A stretch of DNA of 8,839 nucleotides from Puniceicoccales bacterium (GCA_031259665.1 JAIRLD010000089.1:1-8839); one strand, 5' to 3'; shown: positions 1-7,381, counted from the first letter of the stretch. Numbers and translations: made by a program. The notes: a model not told the origin generated them from the letters alone.

Positions 1-327
1 CTGATAGTGGTAATCGGTTTCCATTATTTTCAGAGGAGAAGGAGAAACCAAGGGATTATATGAATCTTTTTCCCCGTTCTGCGTACCGATTCCGTGGGGT
101 TCATCCCCACCGGATTTCCCATCACTTTTTTCCCGTTGTTCAACGGGTACGGGCGATTGTACCTGGGTCGTAGGAACAAAATCTTTTTTTCGAAAAGACC
201 ATTCCGCATTTCCATGTGCTTCTACTTCGGTAACCTCCTTTTCCTGTGTATTGGAGTGAAGGCCTAAAACTCCACCTAAGAAATAACAGCAGATTACCAC
301 TAAAAATAAAAAACAATTAAACCACAT
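1..327 (-). CDS. Membrane-anchored protein of unknown function, 3' end cut off by window edge
   Basis: An uninterrupted frame runs from the ATG at 327 off the left edge, giving 109 residues of the N-terminus. The start is well supported: GGGAG at 335-339 lies seven bases upstream, and a promoter-like sequence sits at 369-396. Residues 4-22 are a hydrophobic stretch (start MWFNCFLFLVVICCYFLGG) with no obvious signal peptidase site, so it looks like a signal anchor or uncleaved signal. The remainder seen is polar, rich in Glu, Lys, Gly, Ser and Pro, and low in predicted structure, as in a linker between a membrane anchor and a C-terminal extracytoplasmic domain. No family is recognised. It follows marC on the same strand, separated by 121 bases that hold a possible terminator and a new promoter, so it is probably its own transcription unit. 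A shorter open frame at 30-215 on the same strand is a shadow of this one. Confidence 0.7.
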   Translation of the reverse strand, partial: MWFNCFLFLVVICCYFLGGVLGLHSNTQEKEVTEVEAHGNAEWSFRKKDFVPTTQVQSPVPVEQREKSDGKSGGDEPHGIGTQNGEKDSYNPLVSPSPLKIMETDYHYQ

Positions 328-342
328 CCCAAAACTCCCATC

Positions 343-361
343 GTTAAGCTTTTAGCTCAAC
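343..361 (-). other. Small hairpin in the 5' leader of the gene at 1-327
   Basis: GTTGAGCT and AGCTTAAC pair over eight positions (one G-U) around an AAA loop, directly before the Shine-Dalgarno GGGAG. No T-run follows, so it is not an evident terminator. It may only be chance or a leader structure. Confidence 0.25.
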
Positions 362-368
362 GACACCA

Positions 369-396
369 TTCATAAAAAAAATAATAAAATAGTCAA
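369..396 (-). promoter_or_regulatory. Sigma-70-type promoter for the gene at 1-327
   Basis: On the minus strand, TTGACT (391-396) is followed after 16 bases by TATGAA (369-374), with a T-rich spacer. The match is 5/6 and 4/6 to consensus. It lies after marC and upstream of the well-placed start at 327. Confidence 0.45.
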
Positions 397-432
397 GGGA
401 ATTGCGGAATAAATATTAAATCGATTTAAGAA

Positions 433-450
433 AATGCAAAACGGTGCATT
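433..450 (-). terminator. Possible weak terminator after marC
   Basis: On the minus strand AATGCA and TGCATT form a 6-bp stem with loop CCGTTT, followed by TTCTTAAA. The stem overlaps the marC stop codon by two bases. The stem is short and the U-tract poor, so support is modest. Confidence 0.3.
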
Positions 451-1087
451 AAAGTGATTGAGTAAAGACTTTTACACCTTTGAGAATGGCGGAAGTTCCG
501 ATACAGAGTAAGAGAATACCCACCAATTTTCGGATCACTCGCAATACCTTTGGTTGCAAGTATTTTGAAAATTTGCACCCCAGAACGAACGTAAAATAGA
601 CGAGAATCATCGTTACCGCAAGTGCTAAATAAAAGATAATGGCATAGTCAAAAGAGTCAGGTAATTCCATACGCTTTACGAGTGTGGCCGTCATGGTTCC
701 GGGACCGACCAGTAGGGGTGTTGCGAGTGGTGTAATCACTAAGCTCGAGAGATTTTGGGTTGTGCTGTCGCTCTTTACATCACTATCGGAATTTTTAGCG
801 GTAACCATACTAAGCCCGATGAGGAGGATAAATAATCCTCCACCCACTTGAAAAGCTTCCGTTGAGATGCAAAAAATATCGTTGAGGATCACTTTACCAA
901 AGAGGGCGAATGCGAAAAGCAATATAGCACCGACGATGCAAATTTGTTTAGAAGCTTGTAGGCGTTCGATAACCGTATTGCTCTGGCTCATCCCCAACAT
1001 GACCGTGATGGAGGTCGGTGGATTGAGGATGATATAAATTTGAATGATAATTGTGCAAAAAATTTGGATATAGTTAATATTTTCCAT
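449..1087 (-). CDS. marC: MarC family integral membrane protein
   Basis: This is a 212-residue membrane protein of the MarC/UPF0056 family (YchE/YhgN type). These are inner-membrane proteins of still unclear transport function; the old link to multiple antibiotic resistance was not upheld. Visible family features are the early Asn-Pro-Pro (22-24) in the first membrane helix, the second block AFQVGGGLFILLIGLSM (79-95), and the central block with PLATPLLVGPGTMTA (about 120-134). About six hydrophobic segments are seen, with a polar loop at about 97-112. The length is normal for the family. The start is set by GGAG at 1097-1100, nine bases upstream. This site overlaps the end of ftsH, and the gap to ftsH is only six bases, so the two are co-transcribed and perhaps translationally coupled. 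It appears to be the last gene of the operon. Confidence 0.88.
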   Translation of the reverse strand: MENINYIQIFCTIIIQIYIILNPPTSITVMLGMSQSNTVIERLQASKQICIVGAILLFAFALFGKVILNDIFCISTEAFQVGGGLFILLIGLSMVTAKNSDSDVKSDSTTQNLSSLVITPLATPLLVGPGTMTATLVKRMELPDSFDYAIIFYLALAVTMILVYFTFVLGCKFSKYLQPKVLRVIRKLVGILLLCIGTSAILKGVKVFTQSL

Positions 1088-1093
1088 GGTAAT

Positions 1094-3136
1094 TTACTCC
1101 GATTCCTTTTCTTGTGTTTTATTTTCAATTGCAAGCTTTTTATCATCTTTTTTTTGTTTTTCTGGAGATGTTCCATCGATAAGGGTAGTTATGGTCTCTT
1201 CGATCTTTTTTTCATCGATCTTTTTGGGGACCGGTCGGCGGCGTGTAGCTGTGGGTTTTGAGCGGAAATCTCCGTATTTAACCAATTCGTAGACGTGTCT
1301 ACCCTCGATCGTTTCGTATTTCAGTAGTGCTTCCGCCAGTTTTTGGAGGAGGGCGTAATGTTCGGTGAGGATTTTTTTCGCGCGTTCGTATTCATTTTGG
1401 ATTGTTTTAGCGATTTCCGCATCGATTTTTTGGGCGGTTTGTTCGCTATAATTTTGATCGCGGGCGATTTCTTTTCCGAGGAAGACGTGGTCTTGATTCT
1501 CGCCGTAGGCGATCGTTCCCAGGTCACTCATACCCCAGTCGCAGACCATCTTTCGCGCCAGTTTAGTGGCCGATTTGATATCACCGGCGGCACCGCTCGT
1601 CAATTCATTGAATGTGATTTCTTCGGCAACACGTCCGCCCATGGAACAGCAAATGTTGTTTAAAATATTCGTTTTGGAGTAATTAAGTATATCTTTTTTG
1701 GGCATAAACATCGTACTTCCTAGAGTTTGTCCGCGGGGAAGGATCGTTACCTTGTGGACGGGCATATCGCCGGTATCGACGATCGCTTGAATAATGGCGT
1801 GGCCAGCTTCATGGAATGCGGTAACTTTTTTATCCTTTTGATCCATGAGTTTGCGGCGTTCGCGACCAAAGGCGACCTTATCGTGGGCTTCATCGATTTC
1901 CGCCCGATCGATTTCTTTGCGATTGTAGCGCGCACAGAGTATCGCCGCTTCATTGAGTAAATTTTCTAGGTCGGCGCCGGAAAATCCCGAAGTATGCCGA
2001 GCGATTTCTTTGAGACTGATATGGGGTTTGAGTTTAAAGCGTACGGCGTGGACCTTTAAAATTTCGAGACGACCTGTGAGGTCGGGCATATCAATAACCA
2101 CCTGGCGATCGAAACGTCCGGGGCGAAGGAGGGCGTTGTCGAGTACATCGGGACGATTCGTCGCGGCGATGACGATGACGCCATTATTTTCTTCAAAACC
2201 GTCCATTTCGACGAGTAGTGAATTGAGCGTTTGTTCCCGCTCGTCATTTCCGCCGCCGATACCAGCTCCGCGACTTCGTCCGACCGCATCGATTTCGTCA
2301 ATGAAGACGAGGCAGGGGGAACTTTTACGGGCCTGTTCGAAGGTATCGCGCACACGGGCTGCACCGAGGCCGACGAACATTTCGACGAAATCTGATCCGC
2401 TTACGTTAAAGAAAGGCACATTCGCTTCGCCGGCGATGGCGCGGGCAAGTAACGTTTTACCGGTTCCGGGGGGGCCGACCATAAGGAACCCCTTGGGAAT
2501 TTTGGCACCGATATCCCTAAACTTTTGCGGATTCTTCAAAAAGTCGACGATTTCCGCCACCTCTTCCTTCGCCTCTTCATAGCCTGCGAAGTCCTTAAAT
2601 GTTTTTTTGTTATTTTCCTTGGAGATGAGTTTCGCCTTACTTTTTCCGAAAATAAGGGCGCTACGATTCGCATTTTTAAGGGGACGGAAAAAGAAAATAT
2701 AGATAAAGAAGATGAGGATGAGTAGCGGTAGGATGCTGATGAGCAGGGACATCCAGAGGTTATTATTCGATTCTTCAACCCAGACATCCGAGGAATTCAT
2801 GAGATCTTCGAAACGCTGACTCGTCAATTTTCCTTCGGCTTCGAATTGAATATAGTCTCGGATTTGGCCGTTGAGGAGGGTAATGGGTTTATCTATTTTT
2901 GCTTTACCGCTTAAAACGTGCCATTTTTCGCCCTTTGCGGGGTCCGATTTGACGAATCCCTGCGTGATTTGACCGGCCTTAGCGGCTTCGATAACCTGGG
3001 AAATGGTCCATTTTTTCTGGATCGATAGGGTCGAATTATAATTCTCCCAAAGAAGGCACATGACAAAAATAATAGCACTCCAGATGAAAAAGGAGCGCAC
3101 GCGATTGCTATTTTTATTCGGAATTGGCGAAGTCAT
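1094..3136 (-). CDS. ftsH: ATP-dependent zinc metalloprotease FtsH
   Basis: FtsH is a membrane-bound AAA+ protease that extracts and degrades unassembled membrane proteins and selected soluble regulators. This 680-residue protein shows the full layout: a first membrane helix (about 16-30), an extracytoplasmic domain (about 31-126), a second membrane helix (about 127-150), and Walker A GPPGTGKT (221-228). Then come the pore motif FVGLG (254-258), Walker B LVFIDEID (276-283), the second region of homology with NRPDVLDNALLRPGRFDR (327-344), the zinc site HEAGH (442-446), and a third ligand, probably Asp519 in the SGAAGD motif. All key residues are intact. It is slightly longer than E. coli FtsH, with a charged Lys/Glu-rich tail after about 625 that is probably disordered. 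The start has a weak AGG about eleven bases upstream. It lies 35 bases after tilS and six before marC. Confidence 0.97.
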   Translation of the reverse strand: MTSPIPNKNSNRVRSFFIWSAIIFVMCLLWENYNSTLSIQKKWTISQVIEAAKAGQITQGFVKSDPAKGEKWHVLSGKAKIDKPITLLNGQIRDYIQFEAEGKLTSQRFEDLMNSSDVWVEESNNNLWMSLLISILPLLILIFFIYIFFFRPLKNANRSALIFGKSKAKLISKENNKKTFKDFAGYEEAKEEVAEIVDFLKNPQKFRDIGAKIPKGFLMVGPPGTGKTLLARAIAGEANVPFFNVSGSDFVEMFVGLGAARVRDTFEQARKSSPCLVFIDEIDAVGRSRGAGIGGGNDEREQTLNSLLVEMDGFEENNGVIVIAATNRPDVLDNALLRPGRFDRQVVIDMPDLTGRLEILKVHAVRFKLKPHISLKEIARHTSGFSGADLENLLNEAAILCARYNRKEIDRAEIDEAHDKVAFGRERRKLMDQKDKKVTAFHEAGHAIIQAIVDTGDMPVHKVTILPRGQTLGSTMFMPKKDILNYSKTNILNNICCSMGGRVAEEITFNELTSGAAGDIKSATKLARKMVCDWGMSDLGTIAYGENQDHVFLGKEIARDQNYSEQTAQKIDAEIAKTIQNEYERAKKILTEHYALLQKLAEALLKYETIEGRHVYELVKYGDFRSKPTATRRRPVPKKIDEKKIEETITTLIDGTSPEKQKKDDKKLAIENKTQEKESE

Positions 3137-3171
3137 TATGCAATATACCTGTAACCCATGAATTTTTTTGT

Positions 3172-4584
3172 TTATGTCGACGAAAAAGTAATTTTTAGCG
3201 CGAAATTATTTTGGACTTTTACAAAATCGGCCGGCGGTAGGTGAGGGACCCAAATAATGGCACCCTTTTCGTCGCAGAGTACGGGAAGTTGGTGCCGTTG
3301 ATCCGCGGGGATTTCTTTTTCGGAGAAGAGCTTTTTAAGAGATTTGGTTGGAGCGTTAATCGGTCGATAGCGGTCGCCATGGTACCACGTGCGTATTGAA
3401 ATTCTGCCACATTTTTCATTGTTGACGTAGACGACCGAGCTATTGAGTTCCTCCGCGAGCAGATCTCGAGGAGAAAAAGGAACGATTGCGCGGGTTAATT
3501 TGTACCCTGTGGGTAGATATAGGGTTCCCGATTGCCAATTTTGGAAATCGATTTTGAAAAAACAGGGATATTTCGTCCTTTTGAACAGTATTTTTCGATC
3601 GATTTCGATAAACGTTTGGGCATGGATATTAATTTTTGCGGAGTCATTTCGGATAACGGTATCGAGAATTTGTTCGAAGCAGGGGCGCGGTAAGGGGCAA
3701 TCGCGTAGCCAAAATTGAATGGCTCGGCGAATGATTGCGGTCTGGGAAACGTTTTGCAGGTCGAGCTTTTGAGAATCGGTACACAGGGCTTCCGCCATTT
3801 GTTGGAGGCAAAAAGCGTCCTCATCCAAATAACGATGGGCCAAAAGGAACCCCCTTTTCCAATTGCGTTCCCCAAAAATAGAATCCCATTTGGGCAATAG
3901 CCGGCGAAGGCGATTGCGCAGGTATTCGTCCCCACAATTACTTGAATCCTCACGCCAAGGAATTTGATTTTTCACAAATAGGTCGATAATTTCTTCTTTA
4001 AAAATATGAATAAGGGGACGGATACGATAGGTTCCATCGGCAAAAGATTGGCAATATTTAGGGGCAGCGATTTCTGTACTCCCCCGGGCTAGGCGCATAA
4101 GCATGGTTTCGATAACATCGTCGGCCTGGTGTGCGAGCAGTAGGTATGGGCTTCCCAGTTTGGCCATCATCCGCGAAAAAAAATCATAGCGCGCCTTGCG
4201 TAAAACCTCTTCCGCCGTTGTACCGTTGAATCTTTTCTCGGAAAAAAAATCAATGCCCAAATCGTCAGCCAATTGGCGTACAAATATTTCATCCCCATCC
4301 GTTTCTTGATCCCTCGTATTGTGATTGTAATGCAAAATCGCAAGCCGTCCCACGGGAAAGCGCGCCGCAGTAACAAGGCTTAAACAAACGGAATCAACAC
4401 CCCCCGAACAGGTAATGCATAGCTTTTTATCACCAAAAAAATCAGGTGGAAACTCCAATCGCTGACCTATTTCGCCATTGACCGTCCGCGCAAATGTTCG
4501 CCAACTGTGCTCCATTGGAAACCATAGTGGCCAAAATGGAGAAATCCGCAAGGAGGCTGTTTGTGGGGCTTTGGCTATATCCAT
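3172..4584 (-). CDS. tilS: tRNA(Ile)-lysidine synthetase TilS
   Basis: TilS uses ATP and lysine to convert C34 of the CAU anticodon of tRNA-Ile2 to lysidine, which changes both the codon read (AUA) and aminoacylation; it is essential in most bacteria. The PP-loop motif SGGVDS is at 60-65, HYNHNTR at 85-91, AHQADDVIETMLMRLARG at 151-168, and DSSN...RNRLRRLLP at 213-231. The C-terminal TilS domain is visible at about 395-455 (HGDRYRPI, then LKKLFSEKEIP and DQRHQLPVL). At 470 residues it is a normal long-form TilS. The N-terminus is doubtful: 59 residues precede the PP loop, more than usual, and the ATG at 4584 abuts the palindromic element. It has only a distant GGAG ten bases upstream. Met24 (4515) is an alternative start. 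Gene order tilS-ftsH is shared with Chlamydiae and others. Confidence 0.94.
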   Translation of the reverse strand: MDIAKAPQTASLRISPFWPLWFPMEHSWRTFARTVNGEIGQRLEFPPDFFGDKKLCITCSGGVDSVCLSLVTAARFPVGRLAILHYNHNTRDQETDGDEIFVRQLADDLGIDFFSEKRFNGTTAEEVLRKARYDFFSRMMAKLGSPYLLLAHQADDVIETMLMRLARGSTEIAAPKYCQSFADGTYRIRPLIHIFKEEIIDLFVKNQIPWREDSSNCGDEYLRNRLRRLLPKWDSIFGERNWKRGFLLAHRYLDEDAFCLQQMAEALCTDSQKLDLQNVSQTAIIRRAIQFWLRDCPLPRPCFEQILDTVIRNDSAKINIHAQTFIEIDRKILFKRTKYPCFFKIDFQNWQSGTLYLPTGYKLTRAIVPFSPRDLLAEELNSSVVYVNNEKCGRISIRTWYHGDRYRPINAPTKSLKKLFSEKEIPADQRHQLPVLCDEKGAIIWVPHLPPADFVKVQNNFALKITFSST

Positions 4585-4586
4585 AT

Positions 4587-4648
4587 CCAGGGGGCTCCGG
4601 CTGCCCAGGGGATGGATCCCCTGGGTTTTAGGGGGAAGGATCCCCCCT
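4587..4648. repeat. Tandem G/C-rich palindromes between oxidoreductase and tilS
   Basis: Two strong hairpins lie in the 62-base gap. The first is a 9-bp stem, CCCAGGGGA / TCCCCTGGG, with loop TGGA (4604-4625). The second is a 6-bp stem, GGGGGA / TCCCCC, with loop AGGA (4631-4646), overlapping the stop codon of the oxidoreductase. Both are centred on GGATCC-like cores, and a further G/C-rich stretch (4587-4603) reaches almost to the tilS ATG. Base composition differs sharply from the flanks, which suggests a REP/MITE-like dispersed element. On the minus strand no T-run follows, so it is not a classical terminator there; on the plus strand TTTT follows the first hairpin. Confidence 0.55.
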
Positions 4649-6062
4649 ACTCAATTTTTTCGAGCAGGAGGTGACGATTAACGATTGATATACCGCTCAG
4701 CATGGAGCCGATAATTCCGAGGAAGCCCTGATCGGTGCCGCACAGGAACAGGTTTTTAATGGGGAGGACGCCGTCGTAAATTTTTTTAGGGGAGCCGTAG
4801 ATGGCACCATTGACACGTCCTGTAAAGCGTTCGATGGTTAGGGGTGTGAAGAAGTCGCGATCCAGCAGGTTATTTTTCCAGGTATTAAATTCGAGACATT
4901 TATCGCCCAAAATTTTTACGGCCTGCTCGATGAGTTGTTCGAAGCAATTTTTTTTCATAGCTCGGTAAGTGGAATCGGAGAGGGCTTTCCATTTTTCATA
5001 ATTAGCGAGGGCTGTAACGCGCAAAATACCTTCTCCCATGGCCTGGCCATCGCCGTAATGAAAATTATTGGGCAAGCAGATGACGCCGGAGGATGTTTCG
5101 ATTTCGTCGGATGACTTTTTATAAAGAAATTGCGGTTTTTTTTCAAAGAAGATGATGGTATCATTCCAACCGAGTTCCTGAGGTTGTTGATCAAAGATGG
5201 CAATGGCTTCACAGAAAGAAAGTTGGCCTTTGGGAGTAGTTTTAAAATTTTCTTTATCGTAGAGTTTGACGGTTTCGGGGTAGCCGATTGTGGAAAGCAC
5301 GTTTTTACACTCGATGAAATTCCCGTCGGAAAGGACGACGCCCGCGACCTTACCATTTTGGGTTTCGATGCGTTGGACTTCGCAGCGCAGGCGTTTTTCT
5401 CCGCCGAACTCCTGAAATTTTTGGAGTAGGAGCGTAAGAATTCTACGAATTCCCTCGAAAGGTCGTGCGAAACCCTCGAGGAAAATGGAGCGGAAAAGGA
5501 TGACAAATTGTCCCCATGTCACATCGTTTTCCCGTGCGCTACCGTAGTAGAGGGTAGGTAAAAGGAGCATATCTTCCAGTTCCTGATTATTGAGTAGGGA
5601 GGAGAGAACCGCCCGCGTGGAGATATTTTGGGTCGAATCTTCCGTAAAAGGGTTAAATGTTTTAATTTTTGCGACCAGGTTGCGGAAGGCGTCGATGGAC
5701 TGGGGGAAGAGGCGAGCGATTTCTGTTTCCAGCAATGCGAAATCGTTACTGAATTTTGCGGTTTTGTCATTAAGGATAATTTTGGAAAGATTTTGTTCAC
5801 AGAGGCAAAGCAAATCGTAAGGGATGCGCAATTGGCGGAGTAGTTTGGAAAGCGGGGATTTAGAAATACCTTTTCTGACAAAGTTGGTGATGGCGTGTAA
5901 TCCGACATCGATTTTACGGCCGAAGCGTGAGTAAAAGCTATTGAGGCCGCCGATGATGCTATGTTTTTCGACGACCAGAACGCGCTTACCGAATTGTGCC
6001 AAGCGAATTCCTGCGGCGAGACCCGATAGACCCGCACCGATAATAACCGAATCGTATTTCAT
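4647..6062 (-). CDS. Phytoene desaturase/CrtI-like FAD-dependent oxidoreductase
   Basis: This 471-residue flavoprotein belongs to the amine-oxidase/phytoene-desaturase superfamily (carotenoid desaturases, CrtO, retinol saturase-like). The N-terminal dinucleotide-binding fold is clear: VIIGAGLSGLAAG with G9, G11 and G14, an acidic residue at the end of the second strand (E32 in VVEKH), and GG at 38-39. The C-terminal flavin-contact segment NLFLCGTDQGFLGIIGSMLS lies at about 438-457. Length fits the family. No carotenoid biosynthesis gene (crtB, crtE) is nearby; the neighbours are translation and proteolysis genes, so the substrate cannot be named. An isoprenoid, carotenoid or polyunsaturated lipid is possible. 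The ATG at 6062 is preceded by AGGA only one base away, which is unusually close. It is the first gene of the probable operon. Confidence 0.85.
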   Translation of the reverse strand: MKYDSVIIGAGLSGLAAGIRLAQFGKRVLVVEKHSIIGGLNSFYSRFGRKIDVGLHAITNFVRKGISKSPLSKLLRQLRIPYDLLCLCEQNLSKIILNDKTAKFSNDFALLETEIARLFPQSIDAFRNLVAKIKTFNPFTEDSTQNISTRAVLSSLLNNQELEDMLLLPTLYYGSARENDVTWGQFVILFRSIFLEGFARPFEGIRRILTLLLQKFQEFGGEKRLRCEVQRIETQNGKVAGVVLSDGNFIECKNVLSTIGYPETVKLYDKENFKTTPKGQLSFCEAIAIFDQQPQELGWNDTIIFFEKKPQFLYKKSSDEIETSSGVICLPNNFHYGDGQAMGEGILRVTALANYEKWKALSDSTYRAMKKNCFEQLIEQAVKILGDKCLEFNTWKNNLLDRDFFTPLTIERFTGRVNGAIYGSPKKIYDGVLPIKNLFLCGTDQGFLGIIGSMLSGISIVNRHLLLEKIE

Positions 6063-6085
6063 ATCCTATGGAACGACTTTCATAG

Positions 6086-6113
6086 TTTATACGCAAAATC
6101 GCAAAATATTCAA
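6086..6113 (-). promoter_or_regulatory. Promoter for the oxidoreductase-tilS-ftsH-marC operon
   Basis: On the minus strand TTGAAT (6108-6113) is separated by 16 bases from TATAAA (6086-6091), a good sigma-70 pair. The spacer is exactly two copies of ATTTTGCG. Transcription would start about 15-18 bases before the ATG at 6062, giving a very short leader. Confidence 0.5.
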
Positions 6114-6136
6114 TAATAAAATAGGCAGAATTTTTC

Positions 6137-6158
6137 TAAAATTAAATTTGTGTTTAAT
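6137..6158 (-). terminator. Weak A/T hairpin after the HAD-like gene
   Basis: ATTAAA and TTTAAT form a 6-bp all A-T stem with a 6-base loop and TTT after it on the minus strand. It is in the right place to end the HAD-like transcript, but the stem is too weak to be sure. Confidence 0.2.
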
Positions 6159-6167
6159 GGGGAGATC

Positions 6168-7172
6168 CTAATGCCAACGGCAAGGGGCAATAAAATGAAT
6201 ACCGTAAAAGGCGATATCCAATGCTGCACATTTCGTTTGGATATCTTCAAGCATCTGAACATTATCATCGATAGCAATGATAATCGTTGGTCTTTCAGTT
6301 ACAATCTGTAGGAATGAGTGTACGATCAATCCTTTTTGCTGACCTTTGTTGGGATCGAAAACATTTGCAAAGATAACACCGTCTTTGTACCTAGGAAGTG
6401 CGGTGATTCTTTCGTATACTCCTCGATTACTCAGAGACTGAAAATAGAGATCGCATTGCATTCTGCCGAAGGGAGGTCTATGGATATGGTGTAAGATGGT
6501 AAAATCAGAAAGAAAATCTCTTTCCAACTCCGGAGAAAATGAAACGGATTGTAGTGCGGCAACAATTTCATCGGATAGCGAAACGGGTTGTAGTGCAGCA
6601 ACGATTTCATCGGATAGCGAAACAGCTTCCGTTACGGGAGGGAGTTGGCGAGGAGGATATCCAAAAGTACCGCCGAATGGTAGACCCAAAGATTGCATAG
6701 CGTCGGAACGAATTTTAGATCGAGTGACTTCCTCTCCATTTGGAGGTGAGATGTAATCTGCTTCCATTCTAATGGAAAAACCACCTGCATCGGTTGTGTG
6801 CCAGACTCCCATACTTGTCAGAGCAAAAGATTGAACAAAATGGGGAAGATTGCGCAATTTTTCGATGAGCGGTATATTAGGGGTCATTTGTTGAAAAGTA
6901 CCGGTTTTTCTGAAAGAGTAGAGATCAGAGCCGTCCCCAATGAGGGTATTGTCAACATCGACAAAAACAAAAGTTTTAGGAGGTATCGACGTCGGAATTT
7001 CATCAGGGAGTATCGATTTCAATATTTCATCGAGGCGGGTACTTATCCCTTGGGGAGAGTTAGTTGTGAATATTGTATAGGGGGATATCGCGGTTGTGCC
7101 GGAAAGTGTTGCCGAAAACAATGTTAGGGCAGCAAATATCATTAATTTGCAATTATTAAGAGACCTGCTCAT
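6168..7172 (-). CDS. Secreted HAD-like protein, DUF2608-like
   Basis: This 334-residue protein has an N-terminal signal peptide (charged start, hydrophobic core at about 10-23, likely cleavage after TTA near 28). The haloacid-dehalogenase motifs follow: motif I VDVDNTLI (71-78, with D72 and D74), a motif II-like FALTS with T119, lysines at 266-270 in NKGQQKG as motif III, and motif IV IDDN (291-294). This arrangement in an exported protein resembles the DUF2608 family, found in Chlamydia-like, Legionella and other host-associated bacteria. A phosphatase-type activity outside the cytoplasm is a reasonable inference, but the substrate is unknown. Residues about 174-199 are two near-identical 13-residue copies (SLSDEIVAALQ) inserted before motif III. 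No Shine-Dalgarno precedes the ATG at 7172. It diverges from tRNA-His and is not obviously part of the operon to its left. Confidence 0.72.
   Translation of the reverse strand: MSRSLNNCKLMIFAALTLFSATLSGTTAISPYTIFTTNSPQGISTRLDEILKSILPDEIPTSIPPKTFVFVDVDNTLIGDGSDLYSFRKTGTFQQMTPNIPLIEKLRNLPHFVQSFALTSMGVWHTTDAGGFSIRMEADYISPPNGEEVTRSKIRSDAMQSLGLPFGGTFGYPPRQLPPVTEAVSLSDEIVAALQPVSLSDEIVAALQSVSFSPELERDFLSDFTILHHIHRPPFGRMQCDLYFQSLSNRGVYERITALPRYKDGVIFANVFDPNKGQQKGLIVHSFLQIVTERPTIIIAIDDNVQMLEDIQTKCAALDIAFYGIHFIAPCRWH
6541..6626 (-). repeat. 39-bp in-frame tandem duplication inside the HAD-like gene
   Basis: Two copies at 6541-6579 and 6580-6618 differ at three positions. The first bases of a third copy (GAAAC) follow at 6619. 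The period is 13 codons, so the frame is kept. Of the three differences one changes an amino acid (Pro/Ser) and two are silent. The high identity points to a recent duplication. Confidence 0.9.
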
Positions 7173-7215
7173 GGTGTGATAGGAATAGAAAAATGGGAGG
7201 AATCAAGGAAAATTT

Positions 7216-7246
7216 ATTAAAACAAGATAAAATATTGATCGTTCAA
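7216..7246 (-). promoter_or_regulatory. Possible promoter of the HAD-like gene
   Basis: On the minus strand TTGAAC (7241-7246) is followed by TTTAAT (7216-7221). The 19-base spacer is longer than ideal. A leader of about 40 bases without a ribosome-binding site would result. Confidence 0.28.
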
Positions 7247-7261
7247 AGGTGATCTCTTGTA

Positions 7262-7289
7262 TTGACAAAATATTGGCGATAGCAATTTT
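7262..7289 (+). promoter_or_regulatory. Possible tRNA-His promoter
   Basis: A perfect TTGACA (7262-7267) lies about 40 bases upstream of the tRNA. The -10 is poor: the best candidate at 16 bases spacing is AATTTT (7284-7289). Position favours a role in tRNA transcription. Confidence 0.4.
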
Positions 7290-7303
7290 GAGAATTACTG
7301 ATT

Positions 7304-7381
7304 GGTGGTAATAGCTCAGTTGGTTAGAGCATCGGATTGTGGTTCCGAGGGTCACCGGTTCAAATCCGGTTTACCACCCCA
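7304..7381 (+). tRNA. tRNA-His (anticodon GTG), CCA encoded
   Basis: A full cloverleaf folds. The extra G at position -1 typical of tRNA-His (7304) faces C73 (7378), and the acceptor stem is GTGGTAA / TTACCAC (7305-7311 with 7371-7377). The D-arm has AGCTCAGTTGGTTAGAGC. The anticodon stem TCGGA / TCCGA encloses TTGTGGT with anticodon GTG at 7339-7341, and the T-arm ACCGG / CCGGT encloses TTCAAAT. CCA is encoded at 7379-7381. It stands alone, divergent from the HAD-like gene, with no other tRNA nearby. Confidence 0.97.

Noticed and set aside
30..215. Minus-strand 61-codon ORF
   Set aside because: It overlaps the better supported frame 1-327, which has a promoter, ribosome-binding site and membrane anchor; its own residues look like an out-of-frame reading.
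1953..2582. Long plus-strand ORF (209 codons) antisense to ftsH
   Set aside because: It mirrors the strongly conserved FtsH AAA+ coding region; composition (Ser/Arg/Pro-rich) is typical of a complementary-frame shadow.
4604..4629. Plus-strand intrinsic terminator (hairpin plus TTTT)
   Set aside because: The hairpin is strong but no plus-strand gene ends here, and the T-run is short; treated as part of the palindromic element.
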